Assembly (NCBI RefSeq): GCF_003464595.1
Contig: NZ_QRZF01000007.1
Coordinates: forward strand, 219,342 to 283,341
Reading direction: 5' to 3'
DNA: 64,000 nucleotides
DNA from: Bacteroides intestinalis
GTDB taxonomy: Bacteria; Bacteroidota; Bacteroidia; Bacteroidales; Bacteroidaceae
Shown here: one piece after another, positions 36,401 to 45,636 of the stretch
Layout: each line of letters begins with the position of its first letter
How positions within the stretch are numbered: the stretch's first letter is position 1
Position numbers and translations under genes: made by a program
Notes under the pieces: model-generated
Seen by the model: only the letters and a program-made list of their open reading frames with translations
What the model was told of the DNA's origin: nothing
The model's database searches: none

Positions 36401-36915
36401 CGATCCATAATGCCAACAAAAGTAATATTCGTACCATGAACAAATTTAGCTGCTACAGTCAATTCTACATCGTCACGCACTGTATAAGGTTCATCCAACT
36501 TGATAGTCTGCATTTTCTTCAGTTCCAGATTTTCAAGATTCACCTTCTGTTCACGTACCACTTTATCATTCTCATACAGTAAAAGGCTAACCTCAAGCAC
36601 TGCACTGTAATTGCAAAATGAGATAGCATCAATGACTGAACCTTTATATTCTTTAAGATCGTTCTTATCAAAACGGTTAGCAATATAAAGAACAGGAATC
36701 TCCCCATTCAAACTTACTCCACTCACACCGTTATAAGGTGTATCATTATGCCATTGCATTGTTTTAGCCTCAGCCGGACTTTTCCAATTCAATGATACAC
36801 TTGCAACCTGACTTTCTCCTCTTAGAGTATGAGGAGCCCCCGTCTGCGCCATAGCAAAGTTGTAACCCAACAATGCAGTCAGCAGAAAAAACATTTTAAA
36901 AGTAATATTTCCCAT
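33427..36915 (-). CDS. Large secreted repeat protein with Por-type sorting-like C-terminus
   Basis: A 1162-aa protein; the ATG at 36915 is preferred over a TTG six bases upstream. A signal peptide (cleavage near AMAQ) is followed by four diverged copies of a unit of about 170-180 residues (each with LxWxSP near its start, Y-x-x-x-x-F...L..Y near the middle, then VGYY...GP...G(D/N)L...DG..W and N(F/W).V.A), joined by fibronectin-like linkers (GYNVYRG, YTVYRDG, FRVYCNG). The last 70 residues (AYIYSVSGTLIKQV, LPAGVYVVRG, KVLK end) resemble the type A sorting domain of type IX secretion. It is divergent from a TPR-LuxR regulator. Function unknown; probably surface adhesion or binding. Confidence 0.8.
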   Translation of the reverse strand: MGNITFKMFFLLTALLGYNFAMAQTGAPHTLRGESQVASVSLNWKSPAEAKTMQWHNDTPYNGVSGVSLNGEIPVLYIANRFDKNDLKEYKGSVIDAISFCNYSAVLEVSLLLYENDKVVREQKVNLENLELKKMQTIKLDEPYTVRDDVELTVAAKFVHGTNITFVGIMDRVPGVTGKGDLYSYDGKNWKNVVKGNFLVSAHIDIPTAGEPDGYNVYRGDTKVNTALLTEKAALLKDEPKGTYDYCVSAVYGEKEEKSFPLSLTNTPVEDARPIAVDVRTVVNGLNATLNWKSPILADKTLTWSNGEKGKAMGGTSGTVRKIWAVNAFSSDELASYADHKITAINVMLNSAVTEMRLVILENSKIVYSQQVPAEEIAALEVHKWAKIALTTPYVIDPSAELSYGYYVVHAADLFPGLLDSGPAISGACFISTSTAKPDFDTTVPSWTNIEAAANANWMLSADVEAQSEIKTPVVKGYTVYRDGVEVKSGITGLTYTEELAPGTYTYTIVANYVDGLSSKASASATAIVELPAEYVRPTFTETDFDKGKLSLKWDVYTDLPMELKHYGEPKYKWGMTNDGKDVDLYVGAQFTKEELALYADYEITGVNLYLTDDVKELKVVLCSADKKILASKTAASIKTGEMFSVAFDEPVAVPVGSSIYVGYFALFADGKEPIAADAGPRVTGGDMLSLDGTTWVAYSRIDAEFNSNFVVGAQVRLKGSQKAATTTLRKTTPVNNQMVPLESMSGRSFSDLKSATAFGVNGVVATRAADSKPAVKNFRVYCNGSLATETENPEYTATLNYGNYEYAVSAVYTNGWESALSDTYTVEYKQPNLAPAPYGLSGTLENKNLTLTWQSPEAANEMNYQDKTSGSKAVGLTRSSGVYGYFVIAYDADDLADQVGKYITHIKYSLSDVYLQTSAIAVFYDRNLVYEQEVDVKTLVAGENVVRLDKPVVIPAGHEVCVGYYVSHINGVKPNMTDEGPAVDGKGNLITTDGTTWRTLKSMNKDLDYNWRISAVLQDADKQAVTRAEEPATTYNLYIDGTLLKEGIQATNYTVESAADGSYTVTAVVGGVETAASNAVIVGVPTGIDKVEDGNAKAYYDSQLQKVVLPEVGTAYIYSVSGTLIKQVMNVEFVDMSDLPAGVYVVRGVLTSGEQMIKVLK

Positions 36916-37047
36916 AAGCAATCATTTTATTCCCAAAGAGAGGATACTCCTTTGAGATCGTTAAACAATAATAGGCAAAATTAATGGAAGCCCCCATTTC
37001 ATCGAAAAAAACCGAATAGACAAATGATGTACAAAACCCTTTTTTGT

Positions 37048-37055
37048 TATCTTTG
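37048..37055 (+). promoter_or_regulatory. -7 box abutting the TPR-LuxR start codon
   Basis: TATCTTTG, an exact TAnnTTTG match, ends only 4 bp before the preferred ATG at 37060. If used, it would give an essentially leaderless mRNA. Confidence 0.45.
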
Positions 37056-37059
37056 TAGC

Positions 37060-38802
37060 ATGAAAAATGCGTTTTTAATATATTTATGTATATTCTTATT
37101 ACAACAATCTGTTTTAGGAAGTAATTCATATCGATGGAAACCTATCGATGCTTCTTTTGACTCTTTAGGAAAGCAACTCGAACTGGTGGACTATAAGAAT
37201 AATGAACGAATGCAGTTTTATCCACTTGTCACACGCATGTACCAGATAGCAAATCTAAAAAACAATAGAAACCTGCAAGCGCGTGCCTTATATTGGGATG
37301 CCTGGCTGAAATTTGAAACAAATACGGAAGAAACAGAAACCCTTATAGAAGAAGCATTAGAAAAAGTAGATTCCGTTAATTACACTTATGATCATGCCCG
37401 TATTTTCTTCGTTAAAGGAATGCTTTTGGCAAAACATAACAAATACCCACAAGCTTATCGCACATTTAAGAGACAAGAAAATTACTTTAAATCCATAAAT
37501 GATTTATATAGTCTTGGTTATACATATGTCAATATAGGTTCGATTATGAGAAGAATCGGAGAATACCAAGAAGGATATAAATATTATCTGCAAGCCGACG
37601 AAATATTCAAAAAAGGTGGATTCATTGATGATGAAATTAAGAATCGACACAATATAGGAATTAGTCAATATCATCTTGGACACCCACAAAAGGGCATAGA
37701 GATATTGACTGCTTTACTTGATGAGAGAATAGCGCAAGAAGACCTTCCTTTCAGAACCGATGTGCTGACCTCACTCTATTTTGTTTCGCAAACTCTGCCT
37801 GATAAAGAAAAGTACGCGCGCGAAGCATATAAGACCGCTCAAAAAATCACAAATAAGACATCACAAACTTATACTCTCATTAATATGGGAGCATTATACA
37901 TTTATAAGAATGAGAAAGATTCTGCTCTTTTTTATTTTCAAAAAGCACGCCATTCTGCCGAGGCCAACAAGGATGCCTTTTCAGCCATTCACACTTTATA
38001 TGGCCTTGCGGAAATATATGATAGGAAAAACTTACCCGACAGTGCTTATCAGTACCTAAAACAGTATTTGCAATATAAAGAAGAAACAACCGGGTATGCC
38101 AAATCAAATGAAATCAATCAGTATGAAATGAAAATGGCAATCGAGCAATATGAGAATGAATTGCATGAAGCTTCCGAGCGTATCGAACTCCATAAAAGAT
38201 TAACTATAGCCAGCTTCTTAATAGGTTTAATGATTTGCTGCATTATTGGTTATATATTCTGGTTGTCACGAAAGAAAGAAAAGATTGCTAAGCAACTGAA
38301 AGAAGCAGAAAATCGCGAACTAAACGAACGCCTTCAGCGCCAACAATTACAAAATGAAAAATATCACCTGGAGTTAGATCTCAAAAATAGGGAATTGACG
38401 TCCAACTCCATGATCTCTATTGAAAAAAATCGGGTCCTAAAAGGTTTATTAAAGCAAATAGAGGAACTGGAAAGTAATAAAGAACTGTCTACGCCAGGAG
38501 GAAGAACGCTAAAACAACAAATTAAATCACACTTGGATACAGAAGACGAATGGATGTTTTTCAAACATCATTTTGAAGAAGTACATCCCGATTTCTTTAA
38601 GAAATTATGTTCCATTCATCCCAATTTATCGGAAAATGAACTACGCTTATGTGCATATGTACGCACCGGTATGGAAACAAAACAAATTGCACAGATGCTT
38701 TCCGTTTTACCTGAAACAATAAATACAGGTCGATACAGAATCCGTAAGAAGATGCAACTCGGACAAGATGTTACATTGGAAAACTATCTGCGGGATATCT
38801 AA
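37060..38802 (+). CDS. TPR-containing membrane regulator with LuxR-type HTH
   Basis: A 580-aa protein. The start is set at MKNAFLIYLCIFLLQQ because it gives a proper signal peptide; an in-frame ATG 36 bp upstream exists. Periplasmic TPR repeats occupy about 60-350. A TM helix follows (ASFLIGLMICCIIGYIFWL, near 385-405), then a coiled coil (AENRELNERLQRQQLQNEKY). The C-terminus has a helix-turn-helix (LSENELRLCAYVRTGMETKQIAQML). This architecture is a known Bacteroidetes class that couples a periplasmic or membrane signal to transcription. Divergence from the large secreted gene suggests that gene is its target. Confidence 0.85.
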   Translation: MKNAFLIYLCIFLLQQSVLGSNSYRWKPIDASFDSLGKQLELVDYKNNERMQFYPLVTRMYQIANLKNNRNLQARALYWDAWLKFETNTEETETLIEEALEKVDSVNYTYDHARIFFVKGMLLAKHNKYPQAYRTFKRQENYFKSINDLYSLGYTYVNIGSIMRRIGEYQEGYKYYLQADEIFKKGGFIDDEIKNRHNIGISQYHLGHPQKGIEILTALLDERIAQEDLPFRTDVLTSLYFVSQTLPDKEKYAREAYKTAQKITNKTSQTYTLINMGALYIYKNEKDSALFYFQKARHSAEANKDAFSAIHTLYGLAEIYDRKNLPDSAYQYLKQYLQYKEETTGYAKSNEINQYEMKMAIEQYENELHEASERIELHKRLTIASFLIGLMICCIIGYIFWLSRKKEKIAKQLKEAENRELNERLQRQQLQNEKYHLELDLKNRELTSNSMISIEKNRVLKGLLKQIEELESNKELSTPGGRTLKQQIKSHLDTEDEWMFFKHHFEEVHPDFFKKLCSIHPNLSENELRLCAYVRTGMETKQIAQMLSVLPETINTGRYRIRKKMQLGQDVTLENYLRDI

Positions 38803-38877
38803 TTTCGATTTTAGTTGTTTTATCCATTCTGCTTACCACCAATTTCTGAAGATTGGCAGTAAGCAGCTTGATAATAT

Positions 38878-39531
38878 CTATTCTTTTTCGCCGAATGCCA
38901 AATCTCCTGCATCCCCTAACCCCGGAACAATATATGAATGCTCGTTTATCTCCGGGTCGATAGCAGCACACCAGATTGTAGTCTTGTCTTCAGGAAATGT
39001 TTCAGCAATGTGTTCTACCGCCTGACGGCTGGCAATAATGGAAGCAACATGTATCTCCGACGGATGCCCTTTCGTCAGCATAGCCTGATAGCTCAGTTCC
39101 ATGCTACTACCTGTTGCCAACATAGGATCCGTAATAATCAGTGTTTTTCCGTCGATACGTGGTGAAGCGATGTACTCAATATGAATATCAAACTTCAGCG
39201 TATCCTTATACTTTCGGTAAGCAGAAACAAATGCATTTTCCGCACCATCAAAATAGCTCAGAAAACCTTGATGAAAAGGTAATCCGGCACGCAGAATGGT
39301 ACTTAATACCAGCTGATTATCCGGGGTTTGTGCAGGTGCTATCCCCAAGGGAGTCTGGATATTCTTCAGAGAATAAGCAAAGTCCTTACTCATTTCATAC
39401 GCCATAATTTCCCCGATGCGTTCAATGTTTCGGCGGAAGCGAAGGCGGTCACTTTGTACTTGTACATCCCGGATCTCGGCAACATACTGGTTCAGGATGG
39501 AGTTTGTCTCGGCAAAATTGATTATTTTCAT
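38878..39531 (-). CDS. upp: Uracil phosphoribosyltransferase
   Basis: A 217-aa salvage enzyme making UMP from uracil and PRPP. The start is at MKIINFAETNSIL; the open frame extends 57 bp further upstream without conserved character. The PRPP-binding loop is TLIITDPMLATGSSM and the uracil-binding end contains PGLGDAGDLAFG, both diagnostic for Upp. It is convergent with the TPR-LuxR gene, with 75 bp between the two stops, and has no obvious terminator hairpin there. Confidence 0.95.
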   Translation of the reverse strand: MKIINFAETNSILNQYVAEIRDVQVQSDRLRFRRNIERIGEIMAYEMSKDFAYSLKNIQTPLGIAPAQTPDNQLVLSTILRAGLPFHQGFLSYFDGAENAFVSAYRKYKDTLKFDIHIEYIASPRIDGKTLIITDPMLATGSSMELSYQAMLTKGHPSEIHVASIIASRQAVEHIAETFPEDKTTIWCAAIDPEINEHSYIVPGLGDAGDLAFGEKE

Positions 39532-39657
39532 GATGTGATTTGAATTTATATGCGCAAAGTAAACGATTTCTTGCGCAATTTGCAACATTCAGTTTGCAGA
39601 TATTGTTATGGAGTTATAAAAGACTTCTCATTAAAGAAAAATTTCTCTAATCAGGTG

Positions 39658-39685
39658 TTTGTTTCGAAAGAAAATACTACTTTTG
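39658..39685 (+). promoter_or_regulatory. Promoter of pckA
   Basis: TTTG (39658-39661) and an exact TACTTTTG -7 box (39678-39685) with a 16-bp spacer, slightly short. It leaves an mRNA leader of about 120 nt in which I see no defined structure. Confidence 0.55.
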
Positions 39686-39812
39686 TACGCGAAAAACAAG
39701 GGGCTGTTTGAATATACCCTGATTCATATCAATTTCCCCTTGCAATTAAGGTAAAAAGATATTAGCGAGAGATTAATAAACCAAATACCAAAATTTTAAA
39801 TCATTAAAAGAA

Positions 39813-41420
39813 ATGGCAAATTTAGATTTAAGCAAGTACGGTATCAAAGACGTGAAGGAAATTATCCACAATCCGTCTTATGATGTACTGTTCGCAGAAG
39901 AAACCAAACCAGGTTTGGAAGGTTTTGAAAAAGGTCAGGTAACTGAACTGGGTGCTGTAAATGTTATGACAGGTATTTATACCGGTCGTTCTCCTAAAGA
40001 TAAATTCTTCGTTAAGAATGAAGCTAGCGAAAACACTGTATGGTGGACTTCTGACGAATACAAAAACGACAACAAGCCTTGCTCTGAAGAAGCTTGGGCT
40101 GACTTGAAAGCTAAGGCTGTAAAAGAATTAAGCGGTAAACGTCTGTTCGTTGTTGATACTTTCTGCGGTGCTAACCCTGCTACTCGCCTGAAAGTACGTT
40201 TCATTATGGAAGTTGCTTGGCAAGCTCACTTCGTAACTAACATGTTCATCCGCCCGACAGCTGAAGAACTTGCTAACTACGGTGAACCTGACTTCGTATC
40301 TTTCAACGCTTCTAAAGCTAAGGTTGACAACTACAAGGAACTGGGTCTGAACTCTGAAACAGCTACTGTATTCAACCTGAAGACTAACGAACAAGTTATC
40401 CTGAATACTTGGTATGGTGGTGAAATGAAGAAAGGTATGTTCTCTATCATGAACTATCTGAATCCGTTGCGTGGTATCGCTTCTATGCACTGTTCTGCCA
40501 ACACTAACATGGAAGGTACTGACTCTGCTATCTTCTTCGGTCTGTCTGGTACAGGTAAGACAACTTTGTCTACTGACCCGAAACGTCTGTTGATCGGTGA
40601 TGACGAACACGGATGGGATGACGAAGGTGTATTCAACTACGAAGGTGGTTGCTATGCTAAGGTTATCAACTTGGATAAAGAAAGCGAACCCGATATTTAC
40701 AACGCTATCAAACGTGACGCTCTGTTAGAGAACGTAACTGTTGCTGCTGATGGTAAGATTGACTTCACTGATAAGAGCGTTACAGAAAATACTCGCGTTT
40801 CTTATCCTATCTACCACATCGAAAATATCGTTAAGCCGGTATCTAAAGGTCCTCACGCTCACCAAGTAATCTTCCTGTCAGCTGATGCTTTCGGTGTATT
40901 GCCTCCGGTATCTATCCTGAACCCGGAACAAGCTCAGTACTACTTCCTGTCTGGCTTCACTGCCAAATTGGCTGGTACAGAACGTGGTATCACTGAACCG
41001 ACTCCGACATTCTCTGCTTGTTTCGGCGCTGCTTTCTTGTCATTGCACCCGACTAAATATGCAGAAGAATTGGTTAAGAAGATGAATAAGGTTGGTGCTA
41101 AGGCATACTTGGTAAACACTGGCTGGAACGGTAGCGGCAAACGTATCTCTATCAAAGATACTCGTGGTATCATCGATGCTATCCTTGACGGTTCTATCGA
41201 CAAGGCTCCTACTAAGGTTATTCCTTTCTTCGATTTCGTTGTTCCGACTGCATTGCCGAATGTTGATCCGAAGATCCTTGATCCTCGTGACACTTATGAG
41301 TGTGCTTGTCAGTGGGAAGAAAAAGCAAAAGACCTGGCTGGTCGTTTCATCAAGAACTTTGCTAAGTTCACAGGTAACGAAGCTGGTAAAGCACTGGTTG
41401 CTGCTGGTCCGAAGCTCTAA
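39813..41420 (+). CDS. pckA: Phosphoenolpyruvate carboxykinase (ATP)
   Basis: A 535-aa enzyme interconverting oxaloacetate and PEP. In gut Bacteroides it mainly fixes CO2 onto PEP on the way to succinate (family knowledge). Motifs: P-loop [11 protein letters not shown], the kinase-2 metal site [21 protein letters not shown], and the RGIAS and SYPIYHI substrate regions. Codon use is strongly biased (GCT, TCT, GGT, CGT), as in highly expressed genes, and differs visibly from its neighbours. Followed by a strong terminator. Confidence 0.97.
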   Translation: MANLDLSKYGIKDVKEIIHNPSYDVLFAEETKPGLEGFEKGQVTELGAVNVMTGIYTGRSPKDKFFVKNEASENTVWWTSDEYKNDNKPCSEEAWADLKAKAVKELSGKRLFVVDTFCGANPATRLKVRFIMEVAWQAHFVTNMFIRPTAEELANYGEPDFVSFNASKAKVDNYKELGLNSETATVFNLKTNEQVILNTWYGGEMKKGMFSIMNYLNPLRGIASMHCSANTNMEGTDSAIFFGLSGTGKTTLSTDPKRLLIGDDEHGWDDEGVFNYEGGCYAKVINLDKESEPDIYNAIKRDALLENVTVAADGKIDFTDKSVTENTRVSYPIYHIENIVKPVSKGPHAHQVIFLSADAFGVLPPVSILNPEQAQYYFLSGFTAKLAGTERGITEPTPTFSACFGAAFLSLHPTKYAEELVKKMNKVGAKAYLVNTGWNGSGKRISIKDTRGIIDAILDGSIDKAPTKVIPFFDFVVPTALPNVDPKILDPRDTYECACQWEEKAKDLAGRFIKNFAKFTGNEAGKALVAAGPKL

Positions 41421-41452
41421 TCTGAATAAAACCAGTTTAGATATATATACGA

Positions 41453-41487
41453 AAGCGGCTCTTGACAATCAAGAGCCGCTTTTTTGT
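41453..41487 (+). terminator. Terminator of pckA
   Basis: Perfect 12-bp arms AAGCGGCTCTTG (41453-41464) and its complement (41470-41481), 5-nt loop, then a T-run. Confidence 0.95.
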
Positions 41488-41555
41488 TTTTATCCGTTTC
41501 ATTTGTTCTTCATGATTATTTTCCTAATTTTGCGCAACACCATAATATTGGGAAT

Positions 41556-42863
41556 ATGACTTATCTGGATACCGACAAGCAAACGCAGGCTGATCTTAGC
41601 ATTGTAGAAGGAATATACGACGAGTATCCTCTCTACTCCTTATTTTCTGCAACAGAGACCAAGAACGGAAAACGTCTGATGTTAGATTGGATTACCTCTC
41701 CCCTAAATGACATATCCGCCATACAAAAGAGGCAAGAAGCAATTGCCTGGCAGGAATTGCCCGAGCTCCCCCTGGATGAAGAAGAACTCGACTTCATCGA
41801 ATATTATCTGGAATACCGCGATCAGATCAGAAGACCTAATATTTTAGTTTCGCTAACTTCAGCATTCGACCGTTTATTAAGACACGATGCTCAACGCTAT
41901 GTCATTAAACGAGGTGTTACTTTGACTATCCGATTATTAAATCAACTGGAATCATTACGAACAAATCTCCCGGAAAATGCCCCTTTACTTCTGAAAGAAC
42001 TGGCACAGAGCATTCAATACACTATCTATAGCAGCGAGTTGAAAGAAGTTATTGAACTCTATAAAGATAAAGAGATATCCCCTTCCAGCTATATCATTGA
42101 TAAATACGATTATCTGTTCCGTTGTATCCACTTAGAGCTGATCAGAGGTCTGCTGTCCCATATTTATATACTGGATGTATGCCGTACTGCACACCGCATA
42201 GCAGCCAGCAAAGGTTTCTGCTGCCGCCCGGAGATGACGAAAACAATGGATTTGTCCATCAACGGCTTTGTACATCCATTTACTAAAGGAGGGCGGAATA
42301 ATGACTGGAAGATGACGAACGGTAATATATGTATTCTTACAGGTTCCAACATGGCCGGTAAATCAACAACCCTCAAAGCCATTACCATCGCCGTGTGGCT
42401 GGCACACTGCGGATTGCCGGTTCCCGCCCGTTCAATGACCTGCCCTGTATTTGATGGAATCTATACCTCCATCAATCTTCCGGACTCCCTGCGCGATGGC
42501 AGGAGTCATTTTATGGCGGAGATTCTGCGGATCAAAGAAGTACTCCAAAAAGCGAAATCCGGTAAACGATGCCTGATAATACTGGATGAAATGTTCCGCG
42601 GAACAAATGCACAGGATGCTTTTGAAGCCTCTATTGCTGTAAATGAATTACTCAGAAAATATCCGCATTGTTCCTTCCTTATATCGACTCACATTCTGGA
42701 ATATGCCAAACATTTCGAAAAAGATAATACATGCTGTTTCTATTATATGGATTCAAGAATTGAGAATGATCAATTCATATGTCCTTACCAACTGCTTGAA
42801 GGTATATCCGAAGCACAAGTCGGATACTGGTTGGTGAAAAAAGAGCTGGAAGGCTTAATATAA
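41556..42863 (+). CDS. Short MutS-like ATPase without mismatch-recognition domain
   Basis: A 435-aa protein; the start MTYLDTDKQTQ is chosen because the upstream 24 codons overlap the pckA terminator and promoter region. The N-terminal half resembles the MutS core/lever region (NGKRLMLDWITSPLND). The C-terminal half is the MutS ABC ATPase: Walker A at 263-271 (GSNMAGKST), signature region SHFMAEILRI, Walker B CLIILDEMFRGTN, and STHILEYAK. It lacks the N-terminal mismatch-binding domain and the MutS2 Smr domain, so it is not classical MutS. Bacteroidetes carry several such short paralogues of unknown function. Confidence 0.85.
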   Translation: MTYLDTDKQTQADLSIVEGIYDEYPLYSLFSATETKNGKRLMLDWITSPLNDISAIQKRQEAIAWQELPELPLDEEELDFIEYYLEYRDQIRRPNILVSLTSAFDRLLRHDAQRYVIKRGVTLTIRLLNQLESLRTNLPENAPLLLKELAQSIQYTIYSSELKEVIELYKDKEISPSSYIIDKYDYLFRCIHLELIRGLLSHIYILDVCRTAHRIAASKGFCCRPEMTKTMDLSINGFVHPFTKGGRNNDWKMTNGNICILTGSNMAGKSTTLKAITIAVWLAHCGLPVPARSMTCPVFDGIYTSINLPDSLRDGRSHFMAEILRIKEVLQKAKSGKRCLIILDEMFRGTNAQDAFEASIAVNELLRKYPHCSFLISTHILEYAKHFEKDNTCCFYYMDSRIENDQFICPYQLLEGISEAQVGYWLVKKELEGLI

Positions 42864-42912
42864 AAAAGGTTCTTTTTTCCAAGTAACTACTTCATTACTA
42901 CGCTTTTTTTGT

Positions 42913-42920
42913 TAGCTTTG
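42913..42920 (+). promoter_or_regulatory. -7 box for nitroreductase gene
   Basis: TAGCTTTG, an exact TAnnTTTG match, 26 bp before the ATG. Confidence 0.5.
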
Positions 42921-42946
42921 CGAAAACCAATATTAAACAAAGCAAT

Positions 42947-43594
42947 ATGAAAAGTATCAAATTGATGTTGGCAGGTGTCAGCCTGTTGTTGCTCTGCGGA
43001 TGCGGTACGCAAGTACAAAAAGAGAATGAAGCCACGTGTGCAAATGAAAGTAAAGAGAATGCGGTGATTGAAAATATGATGTCACGCCGCAGTATTCGTA
43101 AGTACAAACCGCAAGCGGTAAACCGCGATACCATGCAGATTATACTGAACTGCGGTATCAATGCTCCCAACGGACAAAACAAACAATCCTGGGAAATACG
43201 GGTAGTGGATAATCCGGAATTCATCAACGGTATTACTGAAGTTTACAAAAAGCAGAATCCTAAAGCAGCGGAAGATCCTAATTTCAAGAATATGTTCCGC
43301 AATGCCTCTACAGTAGTGTTTATTGCCAATGATCAGTCTTATGACCTGTCGCAAATAGACTGCGGTCTGCTGGGTGAAAACATGATTCTTTCAGCCTGGT
43401 CTATGGGTATAGGTTCTTGCTGCCTTGGCGGCCCGACACGATTCATGACATCAACCCCGGAAGCGGCTGAATATCTGAAGAAGCTGGATATTCCCGAAGG
43501 ATATCAATTGCTCTATTGCATCGCATTCGGTTATCCGGATGAAACTCCTGCTGCTAAACCGAGAAATGCAGAAAAGATCAAATTTATAGATTAA
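42947..43594 (+). CDS. Nitroreductase-family lipoprotein
   Basis: A 215-aa flavoprotein of the nitroreductase fold. SRRSIRKYKPQAV is the FMN-phosphate contact, followed by INAPNGQNKQSWEI and the C-terminal GIGSCCLGGPTRF. The N-terminus is a lipoprotein signal with Cys19 (LLLCGCG), so the enzyme is exported and membrane-anchored, unlike most cytosolic nitroreductases. It would reduce a quinone or nitro compound with electrons whose extracytoplasmic source is unclear. Monocistronic with its own promoter and terminator. Confidence 0.87.
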   Translation: MKSIKLMLAGVSLLLLCGCGTQVQKENEATCANESKENAVIENMMSRRSIRKYKPQAVNRDTMQIILNCGINAPNGQNKQSWEIRVVDNPEFINGITEVYKKQNPKAAEDPNFKNMFRNASTVVFIANDQSYDLSQIDCGLLGENMILSAWSMGIGSCCLGGPTRFMTSTPEAAEYLKKLDIPEGYQLLYCIAFGYPDETPAAKPRNAEKIKFID

Positions 43595-43620
43595 TCATTT
43601 CCTGCAAGTAACGTATAAAT

Positions 43621-43660
43621 GAAAAGGAGTGCTCACCATTACAGTGAAGCACTCCTTTTC
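43621..43660. terminator. Bidirectional terminator, nitroreductase and typA
   Basis: Perfect 12-bp arms GAAAAGGAGTGC (43621-43632) and its complement (43649-43660), with inner TCAC/GTGA pairing. Lies between two converging stop codons. Confidence 0.88.
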
Positions 43661-43679
43661 TATCTATTTACAAACAACT

Positions 43680-45479
43680 TTAGCTCTTATTCGCACGCTT
43701 ACGTTCTATCTCGTCCAGAATCACTTTACGCATACGCATTGCCTTTGGCGTAACCTCTACGTACTCATCTTCCTTGATATATTCCAAAGCCTCTTCCAGA
43801 GAGAACTGTACGGGGGGAATCAGACGAACTTTATCATCCGAACCGGAAGCACGCATATTCGTCAACTTCTTGGATTTCGTAACGTTAATTACCAAGTCGT
43901 TATCGTGAGAGTGTTCACCTACCACCTGTCCGGCATACACATCTTCCTGCGGGAAAATAAAGAACTTACCACGATCCTGCAATTTATCAATAGCATAAGC
44001 AAAAGCCGTTCCTGTTTCCATGGCAATCATGGAGCCGTTGGTACGACGTTCGATATCTCCCTTATGCGGTTGGTATTCTTTAAAACGGTGTGCCATGATA
44101 GCTTCACCGGCAGAAGCCGTCAGTACATTCGTACGCAGACCAATGATACCACGTGACGGCATATTGAATTCCAAGTTCACACGTTCGCCTGCACTCTCCA
44201 TTTTCACCATTTCACCCTTACGACGGGTTACCATATCAATAATCTTGCTGGCATATTCTTCGGGCACATTCACAGTCAACTCTTCAATCGGCTCACATTT
44301 CACACCGTCAATCTCCTTGAAGATAACCTGTGGCTGTCCTACCTGAAGTTCATAACCTTCGCGGCGCATGGTCTCAATCAACACTGAAAGATGGAGTACA
44401 CCACGACCGGAAACTACCCATTTACCATCTTCCTCACTCTTACGCACACGCAGGGCAAGGTTCTTATCCAACTCCTTCATCAAACGATCGTGAATATGAC
44501 GCGAAGTAACGAACTTACCATCACGACCAAAGAAAGGAGAATCATTAATGGCGAACAACATACTCATGGTCGGTTCGTCAATAGCGATAGGTGGTAATGC
44601 TTCCGGGTTTTCAAAATCACAAACCGTATCTCCGATCTCAAAACCTTCGATACCTACCAATGCACAGATGTCACCGGAAGAAACTTCCGATACCTTCGCG
44701 CGTCCCATACCTTCAAATGTATGCAGTTCCTTGATTTTTGATTTCACAAAACTTCCGTCACGCTTAGCCAGAGATACATTCATCCCTTCTTTAAGCGTAC
44801 CACGATGTACACGACCTACGGCAATACGTCCGGTATAAGAAGAATAATCCAGAGAAGTTACAAGCATCTGCGGAGTACCTTCCAACTGCGTGGGAGCCGG
44901 TATATTCTCTACAATACAGTCCAGCAATGCGAAGATATTATCAGTAGGAGTCTTCCAGTCCGTACTCATCCAGTTGTTCTTTGCAGAACCGTAGATAACG
45001 GGGAAGTCCAACTGATCCTCTGTAGCATTCAGGCTGAACATCAGGTCGAACACCATTTCATAGACCTCTTCCGGGCGACAGTTCGGTTTGTCTACCTTGT
45101 TCACCACAACGATGGGTTTCAGACCAATCTGCAGAGCTTTCTGCAACACGAAACGTGTCTGAGGCATCGGACCTTCGAAAGCATCCACCAAAAGGATACA
45201 TCCGTCTGCCATGTTCAGCACACGTTCCACCTCACCTCCGAAGTCGCTGTGTCCCGGAGTATCAATGATATTGATTTTTGTTCCTTTGTAATTGATAGAA
45301 ACGTTTTTAGAAAGGATCGTTATCCCTCGTTCACGTTCCAAGTCGTTGTTATCCAGCATTAATTCACCTGTGCTCTGGTTGCTGCGGAACAGATTTCCCG
45401 CCAAGAGCATCTTGTCGACAAGCGTCGTTTTCCCATGGTCAACATGGGCAATGATTGCAATGTTTCTAATATTTTGCAT
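43680..45479 (-). CDS. typA: Ribosome-associated GTPase TypA/BipA
   Basis: A 599-aa translational GTPase. The start [19 protein letters not shown] is chosen because the G1 motif lies right at the true N-terminus; the open frame runs 44 codons further upstream into the promoter. Motifs: AHVDHGKTT (G1), RERGITI (G2), [14 protein letters not shown] (G3), NKVDK (G4), then EF-G-like domains and the BipA-specific C-terminus. It aids ribosome assembly and stress translation (family knowledge). A perfect minus-strand -7 box (TACCTTTG) lies at 45502-45509, divergent from rpsO. Confidence 0.96.
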   Translation of the reverse strand: MQNIRNIAIIAHVDHGKTTLVDKMLLAGNLFRSNQSTGELMLDNNDLERERGITILSKNVSINYKGTKINIIDTPGHSDFGGEVERVLNMADGCILLVDAFEGPMPQTRFVLQKALQIGLKPIVVVNKVDKPNCRPEEVYEMVFDLMFSLNATEDQLDFPVIYGSAKNNWMSTDWKTPTDNIFALLDCIVENIPAPTQLEGTPQMLVTSLDYSSYTGRIAVGRVHRGTLKEGMNVSLAKRDGSFVKSKIKELHTFEGMGRAKVSEVSSGDICALVGIEGFEIGDTVCDFENPEALPPIAIDEPTMSMLFAINDSPFFGRDGKFVTSRHIHDRLMKELDKNLALRVRKSEEDGKWVVSGRGVLHLSVLIETMRREGYELQVGQPQVIFKEIDGVKCEPIEELTVNVPEEYASKIIDMVTRRKGEMVKMESAGERVNLEFNMPSRGIIGLRTNVLTASAGEAIMAHRFKEYQPHKGDIERRTNGSMIAMETGTAFAYAIDKLQDRGKFFIFPQEDVYAGQVVGEHSHDNDLVINVTKSKKLTNMRASGSDDKVRLIPPVQFSLEEALEYIKEDEYVEVTPKAMRMRKVILDEIERKRANKS

Positions 45480-45501
45480 ACAATACCTATATATTTGGCT
45501 G

Positions 45502-45592
45502 CAAAGGTACGAATTTTGCATTAGATATAGTTGCAGCAAGAGAAAAATTTCATTGAATATCATTGCAGTATAAAAGATTATCTCTATCTTTG
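45502..45592. promoter_or_regulatory. Divergent -7 boxes for typA and rpsO
   Basis: TACCTTTG on the minus strand (45502-45509) serves typA; TATCTTTG on the plus strand (45585-45592) serves rpsO. Both are exact TAnnTTTG matches, 22 and 44 bp from their start codons. Confidence 0.6.
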
Positions 45593-45636
45593 CAGCCTCG
45601 TAAAAGAACATTTATATATCAATTTAATTAAAAGTT

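Noticed and set aside
39813..41420. Horizontal transfer of pckA because of its distinct codon use
   Set aside because: The bias towards GCT, TCT and CGT is the usual pattern of a highly expressed gene in this group.
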